DNA of 48,320 nt, from positions 1-48,320 of the forward strand of contig JAKVBY010000039.1 in NCBI GenBank assembly GCA_022446825.1, given 5' to 3'. Below, in pieces: positions 9,656 through 18,975 of this stretch (positions within the stretch are counted from its first letter, which is position 1; every line of letters begins with the position of its first letter). A model generated the notes under the pieces. It did not search any database. It saw nothing but the letters and a program-made list of their open reading frames with translations, and was not told the DNA's origin. Made by a program: the position numbers and the translations under genes. This stretch comes from Pirellulaceae bacterium. Its GTDB lineage: Bacteria; Planctomycetota; Planctomycetia; Pirellulales; Pirellulaceae.

Positions 9656-10020
9656 TACGTTTAGAATGCGCCAAAATTGAAATCATCAAGATCAGTCCGA
9701 GACTGTACAGACCCGAAACTCTTATAACTGTCCCACCCGCCCAGCTATTACCTTAGCGAAATCAAAATCGGAATCAACAATCCATCTCACTTGCTTGGAT
9801 TCACAGCACAATGTTTTCAGCTGCATTGATTCCCTCCATTGTACTCCTACGCCACAGGACATAGGGCTGATTGTTCCGCACAATGCGACTAATCAACGCA
9901 ATTATACACCATCAGCCGTAAGACGTTGACGGCTCGATGCCCTCACTTAAAATGGACTGCAAGGCGTCTGTGTCCAAGTAGACCTTTCCAATCGCCCTTT
10001 TGCCTTTTTGCCAGTGCTTT
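9656..10020. other. 365-base divergent intergenic region
   Basis: It separates the response-regulator fusion (minus) from the glycosyltransferase unit (plus) and should hold both promoters. I could not assign a convincing -35/-10 pair and see no coding frame. Confidence 0.45.
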
Positions 10021-10770
10021 ATGTCTGATCGCATCCTGACCGCTCTTCCCGTTTTCAACGAAGCTTGTTCCGTTGATTCGGTTCTAGCTGAGGTTTTAAA
10101 ATCAAGCCCACACGTCCTGGTTGTTGACGATGGGTCCGTCGATGGGACTCTGGAACTGCTCAAACAACGTGATGACATTCAACTGATCATCCACCCTAAG
10201 AATCTTGGATATGGGGCTGCGCTGCGGACAGCATTCAACTATGCAATTCAACAAGACTTTGAAATTGTTGTGACCGTTGATTGCGACGGTCAACACGAAC
10301 CTCAACGTATTCCGGCCTTTGTGAAGGCCGCAGAAAATGCGGATATTGTTTCTGGAAGTCGTTACCTGTCTGTCTTTAATGATGATGATGTACCGCCAAC
10401 CGATCGCCGTGAAATTAATGCGCTCGTGACGGATCTAATTAACGAACGCTTGGGAATGACACTTACGGACTCATTTTGCGGTTTCAAAGCATATCGAGTC
10501 GAGGCTCTACGTCAGTTAAAGCTTACGGAGAACGGTTATGCGATGCCCTTAGAACTTTGGGTTCAAGCAGCACATCACCGCTTAAGCATCTGCGAGCTGG
10601 CAGTCCCTCTAATCTATCTGGATGAAAAGCGTTCCTTTGGTGATGCGCTGGACGATGCCGATTCACGCTTACTTTATTATTTTGATGTGCTTGAAAAATC
10701 CATCGCGCGTGTTGGTTCCACCGCCTGCAGCACTGAGCTAGATACAGTCTGCGGAGACGCAGCAGAATGA
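10021..10770 (+). CDS. Family 2 (DPM-like) glycosyltransferase
   Basis: 249 aa from the ATG at 10021; a TTG seven codons earlier (10000) is less likely because the GT-A fold starts immediately (ILTALPVFNEA). It has the nucleotide-binding VVDDGSVDGT segment, the metal-binding DCDGQHEP motif, and the GSRY and DSFCGFKAYR segments typical of polyprenol-phosphate mannosyl/glucosyltransferase-like proteins. There are no membrane segments, so it is a soluble or peripheral enzyme using a nucleotide sugar. The acceptor is unknown. It is the first gene of a unit: its TGA overlaps the next gene's ATG (ATGA, 10767-10770), which implies coupled translation with the BshC-like protein. Confidence 0.88.
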   Translation: MSDRILTALPVFNEACSVDSVLAEVLKSSPHVLVVDDGSVDGTLELLKQRDDIQLIIHPKNLGYGAALRTAFNYAIQQDFEIVVTVDCDGQHEPQRIPAFVKAAENADIVSGSRYLSVFNDDDVPPTDRREINALVTDLINERLGMTLTDSFCGFKAYRVEALRQLKLTENGYAMPLELWVQAAHHRLSICELAVPLIYLDEKRSFGDALDDADSRLLYYFDVLEKSIARVGSTACSTELDTVCGDAAE

Positions 10771-12383
10771 GCTCAATGGCCACGCATTTTACCCCACGTC
10801 GTTTCCATGTACCGCGCGAGCATGGCGCGACACTGATTGATCCTCCGCTCAAGCAATGTGTAGAGTTAATCGCTGACAATCAGGAGCAGTTCCGCTCGCG
10901 CAGTCTGAATGTTCAAGGTCGTGATTTTTCTTCACTGGCATCAGATGCTCGAACTGAACTTCTCCACCAGGCAACCAGTTATACCTCTGCATATCGAGCT
11001 GTTCCGGAGCCGCTTGATACAGAGCTTGATGCACCGATCATCATGTCAGGTCATCAACCTGAACTTTTCCATCCAGGTGTCTGGGCCAAGAACTTTGCCA
11101 TTCATGGATTGGCGCAGCAACATGGAGGACACGCGATCAATGTGATCGTCGACAACGATATTTGTGCGACTTCTTCAATACGCGTGCCCACAGGGACATT
11201 AGAATCGCCCACAATTGCAAGCACGATGTACGACTCGTCGCAACGAAAAATACCCTACGAAGAACGTCGGATCTGTGACACAGAACTTTTTGCTTCCTTC
11301 GGGAAACGTACCGCAGCAACCATCTCACCTCTTGTTGCGGATCCATTGATTAACACCTTTTGGACCCCGGCTACCGAAGCGTCTTGCCGCTCCAACAACC
11401 TTGGGCAATGTTTGGCTGAAGCGCGACACGTATACGAAGAACAGATTGGATTAGAAACCCTGGAGTATCCGCTGAGTCGCATTTGCGACACGACGCCCTT
11501 CCGCTGGTTCGCCTGCCACTTACTCGCTAACTTACCAATGCTTTGGGAAATCTATAATGACGCCTTGAGCGAATACCGTCAGACCCACAAACTTCGTAGC
11601 CACAGTCATCCAGTCCCAAATTTGGCAATGGATGGTGACTATCTGGAAGCACCGTTTTGGATGTGGTCTGACAAATCACCAGAGCGGCTGCCGATGTTTG
11701 CTCGATACGTCGGTGATGCGATCGAGTTGACGGACCGCCACAAACTCCGCCTGTCGCTCAATTTAGATTCAGATCAAGATGCTGGGTCTGCCGTTCAGCA
11801 GTTAAAACAATTTGCGCAGAATGGCATCCGTATTCGCCCGAGGGCCTTGTTGACCACCATGTATCTTCGATTGTTTCTTTGCGATCTTTTCGTACACGGT
11901 GTTGGCGGTGCTAAGTATGACGAAGTGACAAATCGAGTGCTCCAACAATTCTTTAATATTGAACCACCTTCTTTTTTGGTCACATCAGCTACCTCGATTT
12001 TACCCATTCCCACTGCTCAGGTGACTCCAGCCGAGCTGCGTCACAATACCTGGTTGCTACGCGACATGACCTATCATCCTGAACATCATGTCGAGGTGCA
12101 CCGAGAAGAAATCAAACAGCAAATAGCAGAAAAACAACGCTGGATTTCAAAAAACTGTCTACCCCAAGATCGCCGAAAACGCCATCTTGCCATTGAACGA
12201 ATTAATCGCTCTCTGCAATCATTTTTAGAAGAAAAACGGGAATTAACTGTACAGAAAAGGCTCAAAATCGAAGACTCCCTCAGCAAGAATGCCCTTTTGA
12301 CCTCACGGGAATATTCATTTTGTTTGTTCCCAAACGAAATTTTATGTCGTCTCCTACTGGAACTATTTGTCAAAGACCTTTAA
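10767..12383 (+). CDS. BshC-like protein (putative cysteine ligase-like fold)
   Basis: 538 aa, close to the length of BshC, the last enzyme of bacillithiol synthesis. GHQPELFHPG (95-104) corresponds to the GQQPGLFTGP-type motif of BshC. IVDND (127-131) occupies the place of its acidic segment. The stretch around 357-386 (RPRALLTTMYLRLF, then GVGGAKYDE) matches the RP...GPGEIAY segment. A charged helical region (about 435-500) matches the BshC coiled coil. The match is remote and from memory, so activity as a cysteine ligase is inference. It is translationally coupled to the glycosyltransferase and precedes an acetyltransferase. No BshA-type GT4 or BshB deacetylase is present in the window. 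Confidence 0.65.
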   Translation: MSSMATHFTPRRFHVPREHGATLIDPPLKQCVELIADNQEQFRSRSLNVQGRDFSSLASDARTELLHQATSYTSAYRAVPEPLDTELDAPIIMSGHQPELFHPGVWAKNFAIHGLAQQHGGHAINVIVDNDICATSSIRVPTGTLESPTIASTMYDSSQRKIPYEERRICDTELFASFGKRTAATISPLVADPLINTFWTPATEASCRSNNLGQCLAEARHVYEEQIGLETLEYPLSRICDTTPFRWFACHLLANLPMLWEIYNDALSEYRQTHKLRSHSHPVPNLAMDGDYLEAPFWMWSDKSPERLPMFARYVGDAIELTDRHKLRLSLNLDSDQDAGSAVQQLKQFAQNGIRIRPRALLTTMYLRLFLCDLFVHGVGGAKYDEVTNRVLQQFFNIEPPSFLVTSATSILPIPTAQVTPAELRHNTWLLRDMTYHPEHHVEVHREEIKQQIAEKQRWISKNCLPQDRRKRHLAIERINRSLQSFLEEKRELTVQKRLKIEDSLSKNALLTSREYSFCLFPNEILCRLLLELFVKDL

Positions 12384-12445
12384 CTTGATGCCCAACGAAG
12401 CAAACTGACGGATCGCAAATACTTAAAGCGGAAGGGATTCTCGCG

Positions 12446-13855
12446 ATGAGTTCAACGCTTCCCTCGAAGAAAACTACACACAAAGCAAAATCCAATCGAG
12501 CACGCGCGGTCGCCAATAGGGTGGCTTCAGGCACGATTCAAAAAAGCCAACAACCACGACACGATTGGCCTACGATCGAATGCGGTGCCGCTGGCGATCA
12601 TCCCTCGGTACAGGCGTTCCTAACCAGCCTCTTTCACCGGCCATCCTCCGCTGAATTTCAAGCGCAAGTTGACGAACCACAGTACGAACCTTCTGATCGA
12701 CTGTTACTTAAACGTGGCTCGCGTTTAGTCGCTCATTTGCGGATTTCAAAACGTGAAATGCGTTTTGGAGATCTTGTTCTTCCCACGGCAGAAATTCGCG
12801 ATGTTGCAACCCTGCCCGAATTTCGCAGGCAGGGTTGTGCTTCAGCGTTATTACAGGCTGCAGACCAACAAATGTGTGACGATGGAGCGGTCCTTGGTGT
12901 TTTAAACACATCTGAGCCTCATTTTTATGCCAAACGTGGTTGGGTAGTGTTTGGAAATCAAAGTTACTCGGAAGCCGGCGCACGTGATGTCCTCTCGCAG
13001 TTGAGCGCACTACGTGAATCGCGCCCGACAACTTTTTTTACAAAAGTTTCACAACAACCAGATACTCAACTGAACATTCGCTTGTGGCGACATGTCGAAG
13101 AAGCCGCCTTAATTCGACTCTATGCCGAAAATACAGGTCATTTGTTCGGTCCGTTAGAACGCAGCCCGGCATATTGGCGTTGGCTTATTAGTCGTCGAGG
13201 TTACGATCGCATCTACGTCGCCATTAAAGGCCCGGACAAACTCCCACTCGACGATAAATTGACCGCCATTGTCGGTTACGCGGCTACCAAAGGTGGCCGG
13301 ATTGCAGAACTCGTTACGACACCCGATTATCCCGAAGCGGCCGAACATTTGTTAGCCCGTGCCTGCAGCGAGGCAATCGAGCTTGACGAACACCCCGTTC
13401 GATTTGACGCTCCACCAAACCATCCGTTGCATCAAGTGTTTGTCGACGCTGGTGGTCAGCATCACACCGGATTAATCGACCAAGGTGAAGTGCAAATGGC
13501 CAAACTTTTCGACCCAATGAGTTTCCTAAATCATCTTTGCCCGCAGATTCACGCCCGTGCTAAGGCGAGTTCTTTAGACCTGCCAACCGAATTAGGAATC
13601 CAAGTTGACGATCAACGTTATCGCATTGTCTTCAATCAGCGTAGGATTACGGTTGTTCCTGGACGTCTCGGTCGCAGTTATCTCACTTGTGGCAACGGAC
13701 CCTTTGCTCAGCTTCTCCTGGGCCATCTCAACGTTGAGGAGGCGATCAAGGCGGGCAAACTCGAGGCCTCAACACGCATCGCTGTTGAGACTGCAAACTC
13801 GCTATTTCCCAAACTAGAGCACTGGTTCCCATCCCTCGATAATTTTACCGCTTAA
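12446..13855 (+). CDS. Eis-like GNAT N-acetyltransferase
   Basis: 469 aa; GGAAGGGA sits ahead of the ATG. Residues 45-180 form a GNAT domain with the acetyl-CoA loop RRQGCASALL (127-136) and FYAKRGW (160-166). A second degenerate GNAT region follows. The last 110 residues (for example FAQLLLGHLNVEEAIKAG) resemble the sterol-carrier-like C-terminal domain of Eis proteins. Eis-family enzymes acetylate amines such as aminoglycosides, lysines and polyamines. The first 40 residues are basic and probably disordered. The gene starts 62 bases after the BshC-like gene on the same strand, so it is probably in the same transcript. The substrate is unknown. Confidence 0.8.
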   Translation: MSSTLPSKKTTHKAKSNRARAVANRVASGTIQKSQQPRHDWPTIECGAAGDHPSVQAFLTSLFHRPSSAEFQAQVDEPQYEPSDRLLLKRGSRLVAHLRISKREMRFGDLVLPTAEIRDVATLPEFRRQGCASALLQAADQQMCDDGAVLGVLNTSEPHFYAKRGWVVFGNQSYSEAGARDVLSQLSALRESRPTTFFTKVSQQPDTQLNIRLWRHVEEAALIRLYAENTGHLFGPLERSPAYWRWLISRRGYDRIYVAIKGPDKLPLDDKLTAIVGYAATKGGRIAELVTTPDYPEAAEHLLARACSEAIELDEHPVRFDAPPNHPLHQVFVDAGGQHHTGLIDQGEVQMAKLFDPMSFLNHLCPQIHARAKASSLDLPTELGIQVDDQRYRIVFNQRRITVVPGRLGRSYLTCGNGPFAQLLLGHLNVEEAIKAGKLEASTRIAVETANSLFPKLEHWFPSLDNFTA

Positions 13856-13887
13856 GGTAGGCTTACTGAGCAAATCCCAGGAACATT

Positions 13888-15408
13888 TTATTCCGGGCCA
13901 AATTTCAGCGAATACAAGTCCGCTGCATACATCGCAATCCGCAAACGAACTCGGCGCCCCGACAAAGCGGCAAGATCGGTTCGCTCTCCAAAACGGATGA
14001 CGTATCGAATTTGATCTCCATAGAATTCGGTTGATTCCTCGAACTCCTTAATCGGTTGCATTGTTTCGGCATCCAAAAAGCCGAGTCGAATTCCCCCACC
14101 CGCGCTGGTCGACGCATTCATCTCCAACGAGTCCCCTGTAAATGTCAACGGCTTTGAAATAGCTACGCCTCCCGGATAGCGGCGAGCGTGTAGCGACATG
14201 AATCCGTCAAGCCGTAAGGTTCCCCGTTGCAGAAAGCCGTCGCTTTGATGGTCGTGCTGTAAATAATAAACTGACAGCTCGTCCTCCGCTGTTTGCAGCG
14301 TGCCCCAAGCCATCATATTCCCATGTTTTGTCCAATTCTTTTGATCCCTGCCCGGCGCCAAAAAGGGGTCATCCAGGAGCGTAAAGGTTTGGCCATCTCG
14401 ACTAAACATCAGGGCCGATTCGCTCATTCCAAATGACCCGCCATGAAAAGGCTTCCGGCCTACCGTTCGTAAAGGAAGGCCAATGACAATATGTGGAGCT
14501 CGTTTGTAAGGCTTGGCAGCGGTGGTATATAAGGAGTGAATCCAATTTCGACGTCGCTCCCCGTAACTTATTGGCTCAATGTTTTCCCAACGTAAAAAAT
14601 CGCGTGAGGTACAACGCATCACAGACCGTGTCTCTGGAAAACTCGTTTTACCGTCGCGGGACAAACACGGAAGATAGGCGCGAAAGAATAAAACATACTG
14701 TTCGCGCGACGCATCCCAAAAACAAACGTTCAGTGAATCGAAAATCGCCCGTTCTTTGCCCGGATTGTTACCCCAGCGAATCGCGCCATATTTGTCGAAG
14801 GCGGCCTCTTCGCCATCAATGATTGGTTCTTCTCGCAGTTTCCGCCAGGACAAGCCATCCGCTGATGCAAAAACGTAGGCTTTTCCATTGCCACCTATGG
14901 CTTTGTATCGTTCGTTGTTAGGAATCCCTGGGCGCGTGTCGAGGAACGGGGCGAAATTGTGAGAGGTGTGCCCCTGCAAAAGAATGTTATTTTGTGTAGA
15001 GCCTTCAAATTCGACACGGCCCAAAGAAACCCGCTTCCAATGCACTCCATCCTGGCTTTCGCAATAGCAGGTAAATTGTTTTTTCGGGTCGACCGGGTCA
15101 AGTCGCAAACCATGATAAGAAGCATAGTAAAGTTGGAACTTGTCGCCATTGTGAAGAACCACAGGATAGCCGCACACCGAAATCCCATGATATTTGCGAC
15201 CTTCCCAATTTGCGTCAAAGTCCAATATCCGCTCTCGCTCTTGAGGCGCATGTTGTCGAAAGCTGAGTTGGTCGATGGTGTCAAAAAGATAATCATCTAG
15301 CATCAACTCGCGACGAGTTCCAAGGTCAATTGTCTCCAGCTGGTCTTCTGCAGCCAGGCCTGCCCAAGTCACCACCATACAACAAACAACCGCAAGATAT
15401 TTTTTCAT
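13888..15408 (-). CDS. Secreted beta-propeller protein, GH32/GH43-like
   Basis: 506 aa with a clear signal peptide (MKKYLAVVCCMVV..., cleavage near GLAAED). The rest resembles the five-bladed propeller of the GH32/43/68 clan: repeated segments such as KFQLYYASYHG, TCYCESQDGVHW, AYVFASADGLSW and ALMFSRDGQTF. Planctomycetes carry many such secreted proteins of unproven activity, thought to act on sulfated or plant-type glycans. I could not identify the catalytic acid/base set. The gene converges on the Eis-like gene with a 32-base gap and follows the small GT-A gene on the same strand, 208 bases away. Substrate and activity are not established. Confidence 0.75.
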   Translation of the reverse strand: MKKYLAVVCCMVVTWAGLAAEDQLETIDLGTRRELMLDDYLFDTIDQLSFRQHAPQERERILDFDANWEGRKYHGISVCGYPVVLHNGDKFQLYYASYHGLRLDPVDPKKQFTCYCESQDGVHWKRVSLGRVEFEGSTQNNILLQGHTSHNFAPFLDTRPGIPNNERYKAIGGNGKAYVFASADGLSWRKLREEPIIDGEEAAFDKYGAIRWGNNPGKERAIFDSLNVCFWDASREQYVLFFRAYLPCLSRDGKTSFPETRSVMRCTSRDFLRWENIEPISYGERRRNWIHSLYTTAAKPYKRAPHIVIGLPLRTVGRKPFHGGSFGMSESALMFSRDGQTFTLLDDPFLAPGRDQKNWTKHGNMMAWGTLQTAEDELSVYYLQHDHQSDGFLQRGTLRLDGFMSLHARRYPGGVAISKPLTFTGDSLEMNASTSAGGGIRLGFLDAETMQPIKEFEESTEFYGDQIRYVIRFGERTDLAALSGRRVRLRIAMYAADLYSLKFGPE

Positions 15409-15616
15409 TGCGCTCTAACACTGAAAGGGTTCTAGAGATGGGAGTGTGCATCAAATGCGCTTCAGCGGTTAGCGCCAGTTCATCGTACCACAAGCGTGAA
15501 AGCAACCAATCTGTTTCAATAGAAATGGTGGCTGGTAAATGATGCAGGGACACTGCCGGTTCGCAGGGCACTGTCTCGAGCCATTTTAATCCACGTTGAG
15601 CTACGCAAAACGTCAA

Positions 15617-16225
15617 TTATTGGAGGCGGCTGTGACAAGGCCGTATAAGCATCTTGGGCCGCCGCAATGCTTCTTTTGTATCGGCATTCGTTTGAGTGTT
15701 GGACGTGCCGACTTTGGTCAACGAAGAACATTGATTTTGCTTTGTCTGTCTCCAACTCTCGAGACGATCAATCCGTTCCGCATGTCCTGCGGACGATGGC
15801 AAGAGGATTTCGGGAAAGTCGCCCATCACGACCCGTTGGTCGTTGCGCATTTCCCATTGCTGACGCAACTTGCTGCCGCTCGCTACTTGTGAAATCTCCT
15901 GCACCAATACAACGTCACCAGTAGCCTCGTCGATGCCACACTGAACCGCAGTATCCTCTGCCTGCCTTGTGGAATCACGTATGACTTTAACTTGCGGAAA
16001 TTCACGAGCTAGTTCGTATCCAACTTCTTCGGTTCGATCAGTCGACATCGCGTCGGCAATGATAATCTCGAAGTTCTCTGTCAAGTCGGCCGCCGTTTCT
16101 AGAAGGCCAACCACCCTTGACCGTAGAAAACAAACGGCATTTCTCACAGGAACAATCACACTCAGTGAATCAGACAAAAGATCACTCTCCAACATCTGCC
16201 ATTTACATTGAAAAACACCGGTCAT
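15617..16225 (-). CDS. Minimal GT-A-fold (glycosyltransferase 2-like) protein
   Basis: 202 aa. It contains only the first half of a GT-A fold: SVIVPVRNA, EIIIADAMSTDRTEEV (in place of the usual DDGSTD), and GDVVLVQE where a DXD metal motif would be expected. The segment SKLRQQWEMRNDQRVVMG is reminiscent of a short planctomycete family in which this domain stands alone. The missing DXD and the D-to-A change suggest a binding or non-catalytic role. The last 60 residues are polar and unrecognised. A second Met (16195) is an alternative start, and neither has a good ribosome site. Confidence 0.65.
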   Translation of the reverse strand: MTGVFQCKWQMLESDLLSDSLSVIVPVRNAVCFLRSRVVGLLETAADLTENFEIIIADAMSTDRTEEVGYELAREFPQVKVIRDSTRQAEDTAVQCGIDEATGDVVLVQEISQVASGSKLRQQWEMRNDQRVVMGDFPEILLPSSAGHAERIDRLESWRQTKQNQCSSLTKVGTSNTQTNADTKEALRRPKMLIRPCHSRLQ

Positions 16226-17144
16226 CTATAACGTTTGATCGGTCCGACAAGCAGTCAGTCTCGATTACAGAATGGCTTTTTTTGTTTGCGCGGTTAATGC
16301 GGTTGGCGCCGATTTTACATTCCCCATCTCCATGCTCGCGGTACCTTCTAGGGGTCAGGCAAACTCTAGGGATTCACTCGGCCTCCAAGCGACCGCGACA
16401 AACCACAGATTTCTTTGTCAATCTCGGCAGTGAAGTCAGCTGGATCGACAAAGGCACAAAATAGATATTATTCCGCAAAAAAACTCTACAACCCTAGCGA
16501 TTAGATGCACTCCTCCCTATCCTGACATTTTCTTCCGGTCCAATCCGTCATCCCCTGAAAAACAAGCTCGCTTTTATGGGTAGATTTGTCATGTATTTGC
16601 GGCACGGTTTTCCTTATCTACTCGACTTCCATTTGGGATTGTCCCGTAAAATTCCGCTCTTGTTCCAAGAACTGACAGGTCAACGAAAGGACCGCTGACA
16701 CACTGAAGCCGAGATGGCCTCAACCGACTAGGAGGCACCGGAGCAAGCTTCCATATCCAAATCGCCTCTCTCAAAGGTTTCACCAGCGCTGGCACTTCTA
16801 CACCTCTTGGTTGGTGTCGAGATTTCTCAGTCGCGACTTTAACAACGCGCGAGATCCCAGGTGGGGATACCTTTTAAAGCCCGTGATTATTGAGTTGTGT
16901 CGCCGTACCATATGAGACCTTTGACCGCCAGACCGACCCGTGGGTGAAACCACACCCAAGTTTTGATGCTCTCGCAATGGCCCTTGGCTACAGCAAAACA
17001 GCTGACGCCGTACGGTGCCTTTACCGCTACCCACACAACAATCGTCCAGAACCTGGCATTCGGGCTGCTCCCATCTCCGTCGGGCGTTTGTTATGCTGTG
17101 CGGTGCTAAATGAGTTCGTCTTGACACCCCGGGAGCCAACGAGA
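16226..17144. other. 919-base spacer upstream of the RidA operon
   Basis: It lies between the minus-strand GT-A gene and the RidA gene and is probably the promoter region for both. Open frames in it have no family likeness. The plus-strand frame joined to RidA (from 16890) is a read-through extension, not an N-terminus. A small GGGTG/CACCC inverted repeat near 16942 is the only structure seen. Confidence 0.5.
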
Positions 17145-17606
17145 ATGAGCGCAGAAGCAAAAGTTGCTGAATTAAATCTTGAACTACCACCGGCACCAAA
17201 ACCAGGTGGCGTTTATCAACCTTGTGTCCAGACTGGCAATTTGCTCTACGTGTCTGGTCATGGACCGGTAAAGACCGACGGCAGTATGATCACCGGGCGG
17301 ATTGGAGAAGAAGCCGATCAACAGGCCGGATATGACGCCGCACGACAAACGGGTTTGGCAATTTTAGCAACACTCAAAGCCAATCTTGGGAGTCTCGATC
17401 GCGTCAAACGCGTAATCAAAACACTAGGTATGGTAAATTGCACAGCCGACTTCAAGGAACATCCCGCCGTGATTAACGGGTTTAGCGAATTGATGGGCGA
17501 AGTCTTCGGTACCGACGCCGGAATCGGAGCTCGTAGTGCCGTTGGTATGGGATCCTTACCAGGCAACATCACAACTGAAGTAGAAGTCATTTTTGAGATT
17601 GAGTAG
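17145..17606 (+). CDS. RidA/YjgF/UK114-family protein
   Basis: 153 aa from the ATG at 17145 with GGGAG (17131-17135) upstream; the frame extends further 5' but without family similarity. The whole chain is one Rid domain with VSGHGP, a helix LGSLDRVKRVIKTLG, and the C-terminal GARSAVGMGSLPGNITTEVE segment, whose Arg is the expected carboxylate-binding residue. Rid proteins form trimers and hydrolyse reactive enamine/imine intermediates released by PLP enzymes, or act as ring-opening deaminases in catabolic operons. Being first in an operon with a Mo hydroxylase and a PLP enzyme favours a dedicated catabolic role. The next gene follows after 8 bases. Confidence 0.9.
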   Translation: MSAEAKVAELNLELPPAPKPGGVYQPCVQTGNLLYVSGHGPVKTDGSMITGRIGEEADQQAGYDAARQTGLAILATLKANLGSLDRVKRVIKTLGMVNCTADFKEHPAVINGFSELMGEVFGTDAGIGARSAVGMGSLPGNITTEVEVIFEIE

Positions 17607-17614
17607 GTGAGTCT

Positions 17615-18493
17615 GTGAAAAATTTTGAATATGCTGCACCAGCAAACGTTGAGTCAGCGACAGCGTTGTTGGAAAAATATGGTGACGCTGCAAAAATTCT
17701 TGCGGGTGGTACTGACATTATTGTGCAGTTGCGGGAAGGTCTCCGCGCTGCGGATGTGGTTATTGATATCAAAAACATTCCCGAAATTGTCGATTACCAG
17801 TATTCTGCAGACGTTGGGCTACAACTGGGAGCCGCCACTCCATGCTATCGCATCTATGGCGACGAGGAACTCGCCAAGGCGTATCCAGCAGTCCTCGATT
17901 CAACCCGCATCATCGGGGGCTGGCAAATCCAAAGTCGGGCGAGTGTAGGTGGCAACCTTTGTAATGCTTCACCTGCCGCCGATTCGATCCCATCACTCAT
18001 CGCTCATCAGGCAACGTGTCACATTGCTGGCCCGCACGGGCGGCGCTCTGTAGCCGCTCAAGATTTTTGTACGGGCCCCGGCCGCAACACCCTAGAACAA
18101 GGCGAAATGCTCGTCGCCTTAACGCTGCCACCATCCAAACCAAATAGCGGCTCAGCATATTTGCGCTTCATCCCTCGTAATGAAATGGATATTGCGGTCG
18201 TCGGAGCAGCTTCCTGGGTTCAACTGGACGATTCAGGCGAATCGATTCAGTCAGGACGAATCGCTTTGGCAGCTGTTGCGCCTGTTCCTTTATACGCAGA
18301 GGAGGCAAGTTCGTGGCTCTCGGGCCAGCCAGCGACTGCAGCCACCTTTGTTGAAGCTGGCGAACTCGCCAAGAACATCGTATCTCCCATCAGTGACATG
18401 CGTGGTACGGCGGAATATCGCCAACACCTCGTGGGTGTCCTGGTGAAGCGAACATTGAAGATCGCAGTAGAAAGGGCACGGACAAACCAATGA
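17615..18493 (+). CDS. Molybdenum hydroxylase FAD subunit (CoxM/XdhB-like)
   Basis: 292 aa from GTG, beginning KNFEYAAP as is usual for this family. FAD-binding motifs are AGGTDIIVQ (30-38) and SVGGNLCNASPAADS (110-124). Residues from about 180 to the end form the CO dehydrogenase flavoprotein C-terminal domain. It passes electrons from the Fe-S subunit to an acceptor such as NAD or a quinone. The stop overlaps the next gene (18490-18493), so the M-S-L order of subunits is translated as a coupled set. The enzyme is cytoplasmic, as no export signal is seen. Confidence 0.93.
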   Translation: MKNFEYAAPANVESATALLEKYGDAAKILAGGTDIIVQLREGLRAADVVIDIKNIPEIVDYQYSADVGLQLGAATPCYRIYGDEELAKAYPAVLDSTRIIGGWQIQSRASVGGNLCNASPAADSIPSLIAHQATCHIAGPHGRRSVAAQDFCTGPGRNTLEQGEMLVALTLPPSKPNSGSAYLRFIPRNEMDIAVVGAASWVQLDDSGESIQSGRIALAAVAPVPLYAEEASSWLSGQPATAATFVEAGELAKNIVSPISDMRGTAEYRQHLVGVLVKRTLKIAVERARTNQ

Positions 18494-18975
18494 GTAAAAA
18501 AATACACGTGACAACCACAATCAACGGGGAGCCAATCGAGTTTCTCTGTGAAGCAAGGCACAGCCTGCTAGAAGTGCTGCGCGATTCACTTGGTTTAACT
18601 GGATCAAAAGAGGGTTGTAACAACGGCAACTGCGGAGCGTGTACCGTCATGTTGAATGGCGTCCCTGTCGACAGTTGTCTCGTACTCGGTGTCGAAGTCG
18701 AGGGTGCGACCATCGAAACCGTTGAAGGCATCGCTCAAAACGGTGAACTGCATCCAATACAACAATGCTTTCTGGAAGGTGCGGCATTGCAATGTGGAAT
18801 TTGTACGCCGGGATTTCTGGTAGCCGCAAAAGCTCTTCTGGAAAAAAACCCCCATCCGAGTGAAGAGGAAATTCGTTTTAATTTGGCCGGTAATCTTTGT
18901 CGCTGTACGGGTTACGACAAAATTGTCCGGTCGGTGCAGGCCGCCGCCTCACAATTGCAGGAGACGACATCATGA
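18490..18975 (+). CDS. Molybdenum hydroxylase 2Fe-2S subunit (CoxS/XdhC-like)
   Basis: 161 aa. Two [2Fe-2S] clusters are fully predicted: plant-ferredoxin type with Cys43, Cys48, Cys51 and Cys63 (CNNGNCGAC), and the helical cluster with Cys102, Cys105, Cys137 and Cys139 (CGIC, CRC). Length and order are normal. It carries electrons from the molybdenum centre to FAD. It overlaps the FAD-subunit gene by four bases, and the molybdopterin-subunit gene by four bases (ATGA at 18972-18975). Confidence 0.95.
   Translation: MSKKIHVTTTINGEPIEFLCEARHSLLEVLRDSLGLTGSKEGCNNGNCGACTVMLNGVPVDSCLVLGVEVEGATIETVEGIAQNGELHPIQQCFLEGAALQCGICTPGFLVAAKALLEKNPHPSEEEIRFNLAGNLCRCTGYDKIVRSVQAAASQLQETTS

Noticed and set aside
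16890..17144. N-terminal extension of the RidA frame
   Set aside because: Family similarity and a GGGAG site support the ATG at 17145; the extension resembles no protein.
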